NCBI RefSeq assembly: GCF_012927185.1
Contig: NZ_JABBGB010000003.1
Span: 1,550,001-1,614,000, forward strand
Reading direction: 5' to 3'
Length of the DNA stretch: 64,000 nucleotides
From: Pseudoflavitalea sp. G-6-1-2
Lineage (GTDB): Bacteria; Bacteroidota; Bacteroidia; Chitinophagales; Chitinophagaceae
A program made the translations under genes and the position numbers. Of this stretch, positions 1 through 6,078 are shown piece by piece. The notes beneath the pieces are model-generated. The model worked only from the letters and a program-made list of their open reading frames with translations, searched no databases and was not told the DNA's origin. The stretch's first letter is position 1. The number at the start of each line of letters is the position of its first letter.

Positions 1-171
1 CATCAGAATGTGAAAGATAAATCCGAGGATCACACCGGAAAGTGAGATCATGCCCGCCTTCTTTCCCTGCGTGATAGACCTCGAAATAAGGTAGATCATG
101 TTTGGCCCGGGAGTGAGTACCAGTACAAGGCAGGCGAGGACGAACAACCAGAGATCAGCGGCTGGGATCAT
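1..171 (-). CDS. LysE/RhtB-type amino-acid exporter, N-terminal part (cut by window edge)
   Basis: The first 57 codons of a gene that runs off the left edge. The start is the ATG at 171. The translation has a hydrophobic first helix followed by the motif LVLTPGPNMIYLISRS, then GKKAGMISLSGVILGFIFH. The TPGPN motif after the first helix and the following G-rich segment are the hallmark of LysE/RhtB family inner-membrane exporters, which expel amino acids or similar small metabolites. Substrate cannot be inferred. The rest of the protein, normally about 200 residues, lies outside the window. Confidence 0.85.
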   Translation of the reverse strand, partial: MIPAADLWLFVLACLVLVLTPGPNMIYLISRSITQGKKAGMISLSGVILGFIFHILM

Positions 172-271
172 GGCAGTGAGTTTTATTCAAATCAAAATTG
201 AGCAAAACCCTCCATCAAAAAAAGACTCAGTTTCAGAAAAAAGGGGTGTATCAGATGCACCGGACAGATGT

Positions 272-279
272 TATATTTG
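272..279 (+). promoter_or_regulatory. Candidate Bacteroidota -7 promoter element
   Basis: TATATTTG matches the TAnnTTTG -7 consensus of the Bacteroidota primary sigma factor. It lies 33 bases before the start codon of the small secreted protein at 312. No clear TTTG -33 box is seen at the expected distance, so this is a weak call. Confidence 0.35.
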
Positions 280-311
280 AAGTCTCTTTTCAATACAAAC
301 CAATACATCAC

Positions 312-752
312 ATGAAACGTTTCACTATTGCAGTTCTATCGGCAAGCGCCATGCTGTTCTCTTTCAGCAATCCCGGCAATCTTCCGCTCAAGGGTACATG
401 GAGGCTGATCAGCGGAACCACCATCAATAAGAAAGATACCGTAGTAACTGACTACACAAAAGGGCAGAAGATGCTCAAGATCATCAACGACACGCATTTT
501 GCTTTTCTCCGCCACGACCTGTCCAAAGGAAAGGACACAGCCATTTATGATGGCGGCGGTGGCACTTATACTTTAAAAGGAAACCAATACACGGAGAATC
601 TGGAGTATTGCAGCTACAGGCCATGGGAAGGAAGATCATTCCATTTTACAGTGAGCATCAAGGGCGATACGCTTGTTCAGTCCGGCGTTGAGAAACTGGA
701 GGATCTGGGAGTGGACAGATTCATTATCGAGAGATATGTGAGAGTGAAATAA
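312..752 (+). CDS. Small secreted lipocalin-like protein of unknown function
   Basis: Encodes 146 residues. The ATG at 312 gives a clear signal peptide (MKRFTIAVLSASAMLFSFS); upstream in-frame starts would place a non-hydrophobic extension before it. The mature part starts with LKGTWRLISGTTI and contains alternating polar/hydrophobic strands (FAFLRHD, GGTYTLKGNQYTENLEY, FHFTVSIKGDTLVQSG). The G-x-W near the start of the mature chain and the all-beta pattern resemble the lipocalin-like proteins common in Bacteroidota, but no specific family or ligand can be named. It is transcribed alone and ends at a strong bidirectional hairpin. Confidence 0.7.
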   Translation: MKRFTIAVLSASAMLFSFSNPGNLPLKGTWRLISGTTINKKDTVVTDYTKGQKMLKIINDTHFAFLRHDLSKGKDTAIYDGGGGTYTLKGNQYTENLEYCSYRPWEGRSFHFTVSIKGDTLVQSGVEKLEDLGVDRFIIERYVRVK

Positions 753-770
753 ACACAGCTTATCCAAATA

Positions 771-816
771 AAAAAACGTTGTGAGCGGATGCTGGCATGC
801 CCTCACAACGTTTTTT
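771..816. terminator. Bidirectional hairpin terminator
   Basis: A 15-bp perfect stem (771-785 with 802-816) has an A-run at one end and a T-run at the other, so it can end transcription from both sides. It sits between the convergent secreted-protein gene ending at 752 and the MACPF gene ending at 830. Its core stem CGTTGTGAG also occurs in the hairpin at 4528-4564. Confidence 0.85.
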
Positions 817-829
817 GTTTTATGGATGT

Positions 830-1885
830 TTAATCGATCAGTTTAACTTCCTGCTCCTTTATGTATTGCTCAACATAGGCTTTAATGCTGAGCTTTTTGT
901 TTTCGTCGGAAATGAGTTCGTAGATAGGTATCAGTCCGTTTCTGTTGATATCTACAAACATGGCCTCCTCCCGCTTAACTGTTTTCAGCCAGTCGGTGAT
1001 GTTTACACTTACAGGGTTTGTTTTATTCTCTTTGATGGCAGAAAGATCTCCGCCCACCACTTCATATACAAGTTTCGCTGCGGATAATGATTTGTATTCG
1101 GAAGCAAGTACAACCGGTCCGAAGCCCCATGTGTATCCGAGTACAGATCTGAATGCCACTTCTGCACCGGCTTCCGCAGATCGCTTCCGGTTTTTAGCAT
1201 CGGATATTGCCTGATACACACCATGCACTTTCGCTCCAAGGCTGATGCCATTGAGAATATGTGTTCCATATTTCTTCACCAGATCTGCGCTGCTTAGCAA
1301 TTGAATATCATTTTTGAATTCGGTGCTGAGGTAGTTATCCATGTTCCTGGGATCCCATGAAAACCGCAATACCCTGAACTGAAAAAGCTGTACAAAATCT
1401 CCGTAAACATATTTGGTGGATAAGGCAGACTGATCGGGGAAAAAAGCCGTGACCGATTTTCTGAAAGATTTTGAATTCACAGTGGTGTTCAGTCTGTCAG
1501 ATATCTGTGCGGCAAGGTCTGCTGCATTCATCCCGGCAATGGCCTCGCCGGTTCCTCCAGCTGAATTGAACATATTCACAACTCTGTCCGGAAATGCTTT
1601 TGCAAGAGCAGCCACATCGAATGCCATTGTTCGTACTGAAGCAGTATCTGCATATTTCCCGGTTATGTCGTAACCATAACCAAGAAAATTGTAATCGCCA
1701 TTTCCCTGTTTTACAGGTTTATTGATTTTGCCGGTAGGCCCGGAGACTGTAATCTCGATTTTGGGAAACACTTCTTCTTCTTCCGGAGCAGGGCGGGTAT
1801 CTGGTCTGTTGTCAACTCCGGATTTATTACAGGAAAGTGCAGTGAGCATAAGGCTTGCAAAGCATAGGGTGTAGATACGGTTCAT
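830..1885 (-). CDS. MACPF (membrane attack complex/perforin) domain lipoprotein
   Basis: Encodes 351 residues from the ATG at 1885; a TTG two codons upstream is a less likely start. A lipoprotein signal ends at LTALSC, placing the lipidated Cys at residue 19, and is followed by a disordered acidic linker (residues 20-40). Residues 200-225 contain LVKKYGTHILNGISLGAKV, the MACPF signature (Y-G-T-H followed by a glycine-rich strand). Other MACPF traits are an upstream helical cluster (about 85-145) and a hairpin segment AGAEVAFRSVLGY. Bacteroides relatives include the BSAP antimicrobial pore formers and BT_3439-type proteins. A pore-forming or surface role is inferred. The gene has its own terminator and lies 200 bases downstream of the lysis operon on the same strand. 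Confidence 0.82.
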   Translation of the reverse strand: MNRIYTLCFASLMLTALSCNKSGVDNRPDTRPAPEEEEVFPKIEITVSGPTGKINKPVKQGNGDYNFLGYGYDITGKYADTASVRTMAFDVAALAKAFPDRVVNMFNSAGGTGEAIAGMNAADLAAQISDRLNTTVNSKSFRKSVTAFFPDQSALSTKYVYGDFVQLFQFRVLRFSWDPRNMDNYLSTEFKNDIQLLSSADLVKKYGTHILNGISLGAKVHGVYQAISDAKNRKRSAEAGAEVAFRSVLGYTWGFGPVVLASEYKSLSAAKLVYEVVGGDLSAIKENKTNPVSVNITDWLKTVKREEAMFVDINRNGLIPIYELISDENKKLSIKAYVEQYIKEQEVKLID

Positions 1886-2050
1886 AGTCAATGATTGTGG
1901 AAGTGAAGATATACTGGTGGAGTATTCTTCGCATATCAGGCGCTGTTAAGTTTCTTGTAAAAGGAAGTGTAGGTAGGGGCTGTGTTTGGTGAGAATCTGT
2001 TTGGTAGTTTTATTAAGCCGTTTGGTCGGTAGATCGAAAGAAATTGTTAA

Positions 2051-2084
2051 AGCAAAAGCACATTTGGAAAAATGTGCTTTTGCT
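2051..2084 (-). terminator. Terminator of the lysis operon
   Basis: A perfect 15-bp stem (2051-2065 with 2070-2084) with a four-base loop lies directly after the stop codon of the endolysin gene at 2087. On the minus strand it is followed by T-rich sequence. It defines the 3' end of the operon 4299-2087. Confidence 0.8.
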
Positions 2085-2086
2085 GG

Positions 2087-2728
2087 TTATGCCAGATATC
2101 GTTTGCAGAGTTCATAATATTTAAGTCTGTCCTGAAGCCCATTCCATCCGCCATTGATCTTTTCAATGATGCGTTTCATTTCATCACGTAAAGCTTCGTC
2201 GTTCAGTCCTTTCGATATGGAGAAAATCCAGCAGGCGGCGTGCATGCCTGTTTCTGTATCCGTTCTGATCGATCTGGCCCATTGATGTACCGGTTTGCTG
2301 ATATTAAACTTCCTGTCCATCCAGCTTGCAAAAAGAGTAAAGTTGCTTTTGCCTGTCATTTGAATAGGGCCTGATCCTCTGTACTCCCAGCCATCCAATG
2401 GTTCTGTATTGCCCATTCTGCCGTTGTAAACTTTGCATGCAAGCTTTTGAGGGTTATGAGCGAATGGCAGCGCTTCCTGTATTGTTTTGAATCGGAGCGG
2501 CCATACCTGCATCAGTCTTTGAGCGGAGTAATGCAGGTCTTCTTCGTACTGCCTGAACTCGTTTGATTCATGCAAAACATTGGCAAGAAATTCGTGCAGT
2601 ATCAGAGTACTGATGCCATACAATGGACAAACCTTGTTAATCAATTCTGATATTTCACCGGCATCAGGGCAGTTGCTCTTCCAGCAAATATGCTTCAATG
2701 CAATTGCTGAAATCAGTGGCGTATTCAT
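2087..2728 (-). CDS. GH19-type endolysin (chitinase/muramidase fold)
   Basis: Encodes 213 residues with no signal peptide, as expected for an endolysin exported through a holin. The central part shows the family-19 glycoside hydrolase pattern: LANVLHESNEFRQYEED with a first catalytic Glu in HES and a second in the EED segment, then LHYSAQRLMQVWP, KVYNGRMGN, and YRGSGPIQMTGKSNF. The C-terminus has INGGWNGLQDRLKYYE, also typical. Phage GH19 endolysins cleave the peptidoglycan glycan strand. The start codon overlaps the stop of the upstream lipoprotein gene (ATGA), so the two are translationally coupled. With the holin-like and spanin-like genes upstream this makes a complete lysis set. Confidence 0.88.
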   Translation of the reverse strand: MNTPLISAIALKHICWKSNCPDAGEISELINKVCPLYGISTLILHEFLANVLHESNEFRQYEEDLHYSAQRLMQVWPLRFKTIQEALPFAHNPQKLACKVYNGRMGNTEPLDGWEYRGSGPIQMTGKSNFTLFASWMDRKFNISKPVHQWARSIRTDTETGMHAACWIFSISKGLNDEALRDEMKRIIEKINGGWNGLQDRLKYYELCKRYLA

Positions 2729-3309
2729 GGCTCAATGTTTTGCCACTGCCTTATGGCAGCTCTGTTATGTCTGATTTTATTTCCGAACCAGAAACTGAAT
2801 GTTACAGTAACTGCACTACCTGCCCATACATACCAGGGGACGCCTGTTCTACGGATCATTCGCCGATGTTGTTGCTGTCTGCGTTGTTCAATAGCAGCTA
2901 ACCGGTATTTACGTTCGGTCTCCTGCACGTTGAGCCGATGCAGGCTATCCTGATGAGAAGACTGTTGAACGGAGAGATCTTTTCTGTTTCCCCGCTCCCT
3001 GATTTTTCTGGTAGTACGTACCACTTTGGTTGAAGAAGCAGCGTCGGGCAGCAGACTATCCCTGCGTGGAATGCTGTATTCGAGCACCTGCTCTTCAATC
3101 TGCCTTTCTATGCCGTTATCCGATCGGGTTAACTTTGACAGGTTGGAGTATTTCACCTGTGAAGATTTGACCGACTGCTTTTTGGCAGCGCTGCTGGTAG
3201 CAGCCACTGTACTTTGTGATTCAGTAAACTGATCTTCTGTTGCTTTCTGAACAGTTCTGCAACTGAGCAAAAGCAGCATCAGTACTGAAGAGTTGAGGAT
3301 CGTTTTCAT
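2725..3309 (-). CDS. Lipoprotein with C-terminal membrane helix, unimolecular-spanin-like
   Basis: Encodes 194 residues from the ATG at 3309; a TTG three codons upstream is the alternative. The N-terminus MKTILNSSVLMLLLLSC is a short lipoprotein signal with the lipidated Cys at residue 17. The middle is hydrophilic and rich in Gln, Ser and Arg (TVAATSSAAKKQS, RRQQQHRRM). Near the C-terminus VPWYVWAGSAVTVTFSFWF is a single membrane helix followed by a basic tail. An outer-membrane lipid anchor at one end and an inner-membrane helix at the other is the defining layout of phage u-spanins such as T1 gp11, which fuse inner and outer membranes after endolysin action. It lies between the holin-like and endolysin genes. 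The assignment rests on topology and position, not sequence homology. Confidence 0.65.
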   Translation of the reverse strand: MKTILNSSVLMLLLLSCRTVQKATEDQFTESQSTVAATSSAAKKQSVKSSQVKYSNLSKLTRSDNGIERQIEEQVLEYSIPRRDSLLPDAASSTKVVRTTRKIRERGNRKDLSVQQSSHQDSLHRLNVQETERKYRLAAIEQRRQQQHRRMIRRTGVPWYVWAGSAVTVTFSFWFGNKIRHNRAAIRQWQNIEP

Positions 3310-3314
3310 GATGA

Positions 3315-3527
3315 TCAATTTTTTGTTTTAGAATTTTGTCTGTACAGCCACCCGAATATCCCGGCTACAATGGCGCCTTGCAGCTGACCAATGTAATAAG
3401 TGGCTATTTCCTTATTCTGCTCCGGCAATCCTTTAAAGAAAAGGAGAAAGCCAATGGCGTTGAGGGTAACGATGCAGATCATAGCGATGATCACCTGCAC
3501 CGAGACTTTGTTGATCTTCTCCCACAT
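3315..3527 (-). CDS. Holin-like small membrane protein
   Basis: Encodes 70 residues. There are two hydrophobic segments: VIIAMICIVTLNAIGFLLFF (about 11-30) and ATYYIGQLQGAIVAGIFGWLY (about 42-62). A short polar turn separates them and a basic tail (RQNSKTKN) ends the protein. Size, two-helix topology and charged C-terminus match class II holins and related Bacteroidota phage membrane proteins. It lies six bases upstream of the spanin-like gene. A holin would permeabilise the inner membrane and let the signal-less GH19 enzyme reach the wall. No specific holin family is recognised, so the role is inferred mainly from context. Confidence 0.6.
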   Translation of the reverse strand: MWEKINKVSVQVIIAMICIVTLNAIGFLLFFKGLPEQNKEIATYYIGQLQGAIVAGIFGWLYRQNSKTKN

Positions 3528-3600
3528 TGTATAAATTATTTAAGTGAAAGAATATTGAGATGCTACTAACCAGAGCCTATAACCGATGAATCTGTATGGG

Positions 3601-4299
3601 TTATGCTACGGCACTTTCCGCGTGTATCACATTCAGCGGATTGTGTTTTTCATCTTTCAGGATATACTTTTTCCCATTTACATCCTGATAGAACTCAATG
3701 CACAGCACCATCAGCAATGCCTGTTTGGTATTGGGGGTAAACTGATTCTCGATATCCGGAATGGTGATTTCCGTTTTTCCCAGAAGGATGTAATCAGACT
3801 GGGCTTCAGTTACAACCTTACTGTTGTTGACAAGATCCAGCTCAACCACTGCCGTTACTATTCTTACGTGCGTAGCCGCTTTAGTGGCAGTTACCTTTTT
3901 TACAGGGATGAAAGGCAATACCTTTAGCGTGAGCTTCCCGCTGGCTCTGTCAGCGGTTACCGAATACACCGGAAAGAAAATGTTTTCAAGTCTCGACATG
4001 GTATTGAACTCGAAACCTTTCAGAAGGCTCAGGTCTCCTTTAGCAACCTGACGTTCACCACGGTCGCTTACCGGATCGCTTTTGAGCACTTCCATCACCT
4101 GCTTCAATAAGCGCCCCGGCAGCGTTTTGCCGGCACTGGCATTCTTTATCAATTCTTTGAGAGCATCGCGAAGCTGGGTACAGGTCTGAGCAGCATTGTC
4201 GAACTCCTGCATGTTTTCGCGGGTACGATCAAATTGACTGTCAGACATAACTCTTTCTTTTGTCAGCTTCTTTGGGCTGACTTGTTGATTCTTTGCCAT
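3601..4299 (-). CDS. Unnamed Bacteroidota family protein, first gene of the lysis operon
   Basis: Encodes 232 residues from the ATG at 4299 (MAKNQQVSPKKLTK); a longer reading frame upstream is hydrophobic and overlaps the RteC terminator, so it was rejected. No signal peptide. The N-terminal half has R-x-N followed by EFDNAAQTCTQLRDALKEL, GRLLKQVMEV and then LLKGFEFNTMSRLENIFF. The C-terminal half is beta-rich. The same pattern occurs in the 288-residue protein at 56410, so the two are distant paralogues. I do not know a function. It is 73 bases upstream of the holin-like gene with no hairpin between, so it is probably co-transcribed with the lysis genes. Confidence 0.75.
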   Translation of the reverse strand: MAKNQQVSPKKLTKERVMSDSQFDRTRENMQEFDNAAQTCTQLRDALKELIKNASAGKTLPGRLLKQVMEVLKSDPVSDRGERQVAKGDLSLLKGFEFNTMSRLENIFFPVYSVTADRASGKLTLKVLPFIPVKKVTATKAATHVRIVTAVVELDLVNNSKVVTEAQSDYILLGKTEITIPDIENQFTPNTKQALLMVLCIEFYQDVNGKKYILKDEKHNPLNVIHAESAVA

Positions 4300-4621
4300 A
4301 AAAAGTAATTTTGAAATGAATAAATGGTTGACCGGTTCAACTATGATGATTCCTGGAATGCGTAGAAACGATAAGGCGAGGCTGCGTAATGGCACCGTAC
4401 TGGCTGAAAACTCCTTGAAAACAGCAGAAAAAGCGCTGAAGAATGGCTGAATAATGGCTGAAAACATGCTCAGCAAGGCTGCCTGCAGAATAATTTGTTG
4501 ATGTGTTTGCGTAGTGCGCATAAAAAAATCGTTGTGAGCACAAAACTGCGTTGCTCACAACGATCGGTTTCCACAGTCGGTCACGACTCGTGAAAGATTT
4601 TTGTATCCTTTAACTTACTCT
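4300..4621. other. Intergenic region upstream of the lysis operon
   Basis: About 320 bases between the RteC gene and the unnamed-family gene. It holds the RteC terminator hairpin (4521-4564) and a stretch in which AATGGCTGAA-like units recur (about 4435-4465). No convincing gene or promoter was seen; the leader of the lysis operon must lie here. Confidence 0.5.
4521..4564 (-). terminator. Hairpin terminator after the RteC gene
   Basis: A 13-bp perfect stem (4528-4540 with 4552-4564) is followed on the minus strand by seven T residues (4522-4528 on the plus strand are A). It ends RteC transcription and insulates the downstream lysis operon. Its stem shares the nine bases CGTTGTGAG with the terminator at 771-816. 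Confidence 0.82.
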
Positions 4622-5485
4622 TTACATTTTATCCGGCAGATCTGATTGTTCTGCATATTTCTGAAGTAAACTTGCTTTCATTTTATCGGTGAATTTTGTT
4701 GGCTCAAGCTTCCGCATTTTGATGTAGCGGAAGTGATCATAGAAGTTCTTAAGTTCGATACCAAAGGTTTTGCTGAGAACAGCAACGATGGTTTTAATAT
4801 CACAATTGCCGCCATTGAAAGCCCGGCTGAGATGAAGGCCATACACCAGTTCTACAAATGCATACTGGCTTTCACTCCATATCAATACAGGTGCTTCCGT
4901 TTTTTTATTAAGAGGCACCGGAGGAGAAAGAAGCGATTGCAGCTGACCCAGCAGGTACTCCTGAAACTGATCATTAGCCAGCAATTTGGCCAACAGTAAA
5001 TCTCTGGGTGTGTAAAAGCTGGGATCAGTGCCGCAAAGCAGGTGATCGGCAGTGGGCTCTACATCCTGCTGCCCACGAAGGAAGTAAAGATTGTCAAGGT
5101 AAGTGCTGCCAGTTCGGTAGTAGCAATAGAACTGATGATTCTTTTCAAAGAATCTCCTGATCTTATTCAGTTCTTCTTCCAGATAAAGTTGCTGCGTTTT
5201 TATATCACCCATTGGCCACGCATAATGCAGACGATACTGCATTACATAGAAAAAATAGTCGCCTACAAATTTCGGTTTTACATACTTGAAGAAATGGATT
5301 TCCTGTTCTCTGGGAATATTGCGAAATGTTTTCAGCTGCTTTCGCAATTGCCGCACATGCTCTACGCAAATAGGAATAGCTGCTTTTGATTGAAGAAGTG
5401 GGGTAGGGTGTGTGCTTTTTACATTCGCTAAATGCGCTTGTAATTCAGTAAGTAACTGTTCTGTGGTTTGTACTAATGAATTCAT
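4622..5485 (-). CDS. RteC-type protein
   Basis: Encodes 287 residues. It matches the RteC family: EIHFFKYVKPKF near residue 65, then YYRTGSTYLDNLYFLRG in the middle, and a C-terminal region with LSRAFNGGNCDIKTIVAVLS and YDHFRYIKMRKLEPTKF. In Bacteroides CTnDOT elements RteC is a DNA-binding protein that activates excision genes in response to RteA/RteB. Many Bacteroidota chromosomes carry RteC homologues outside complete elements. No integrase, excisionase or mobilisation genes are visible in this window, so it is either an orphan regulator or a remnant of a mobile element. It ends at its own terminator, upstream of the lysis operon. Confidence 0.85.
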   Translation of the reverse strand: MNSLVQTTEQLLTELQAHLANVKSTHPTPLLQSKAAIPICVEHVRQLRKQLKTFRNIPREQEIHFFKYVKPKFVGDYFFYVMQYRLHYAWPMGDIKTQQLYLEEELNKIRRFFEKNHQFYCYYRTGSTYLDNLYFLRGQQDVEPTADHLLCGTDPSFYTPRDLLLAKLLANDQFQEYLLGQLQSLLSPPVPLNKKTEAPVLIWSESQYAFVELVYGLHLSRAFNGGNCDIKTIVAVLSKTFGIELKNFYDHFRYIKMRKLEPTKFTDKMKASLLQKYAEQSDLPDKM

Positions 5486-6078
5486 GACTAGCAGAATTTA
5501 GTGAGGAAAGGATTGCTATCGATGCTACTGCTATCAGAAGCCTGCTGCTTAATCAGAAAGGGGATTTGCTTTGCGGAAAATATGACGTGTTTGATGAAAA
5601 AACACCTACGCCGTTCAGAAAAGAATATTGGATTGAGCAGAATAGAAGGTCTTATATAACTGGAATAGGTAATTTTTACCAGTTCTGTTAAAAATGTTGC
5701 AAACTGTATACGATGGCAAATATGTGGAGAAAAGAAATGCAGATAATAAATCAATTTTCGATAGGGGATGTTTGGGTTTTCCTTAACGGTATTAGTTTCA
5801 AAGAGGGAAATTTTTTTGTGTAGATCTTACTCTTTGTAAAAGACCTGCCTGGGGTAATTGGGTGTTTTTGTAAAGCATCCTGTCAATAATATCGTATTAG
5901 TAAAAAAAGGCCTATTTTAGGTGTGGTATAGATTGTACCGCTAAACCTAATCTTATCGCTGTGAAATTTTCACACTTCTGTAACTTGATACCTGCATCAA
6001 TTGTAGCCCGATCGCAATTGTATACTTCCTTTCTTGAACTCTTCCCTTTTTCGATTTTCTACAACTAAAACAAACAAA
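5486..6078. other. Long AT-rich divergent intergenic region
   Basis: About 590 bases between the divergent RteC gene and the large RHS-related gene. It is AT-rich with poly-T and poly-A tracts (for example 5805-5825). No gene with plausible codon structure, no tRNA and no strong hairpin were recognised. It must contain the promoters and 5' leaders of both flanking genes. Confidence 0.5.

Noticed and set aside
4300-4521. Upstream extension of the unnamed-family gene to 4521
   Set aside because: The extra 74 codons overlap the RteC terminator and include a shifted hydrophobic stretch; the ATG at 4299 gives a start that fits the paralogue.
5488-5754. 88-codon minus-strand frame upstream of RteC
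   Set aside because: The translation is rich in Phe, Ile, His and Ser as expected from AT-rich non-coding DNA, with no motif or suitable leader.
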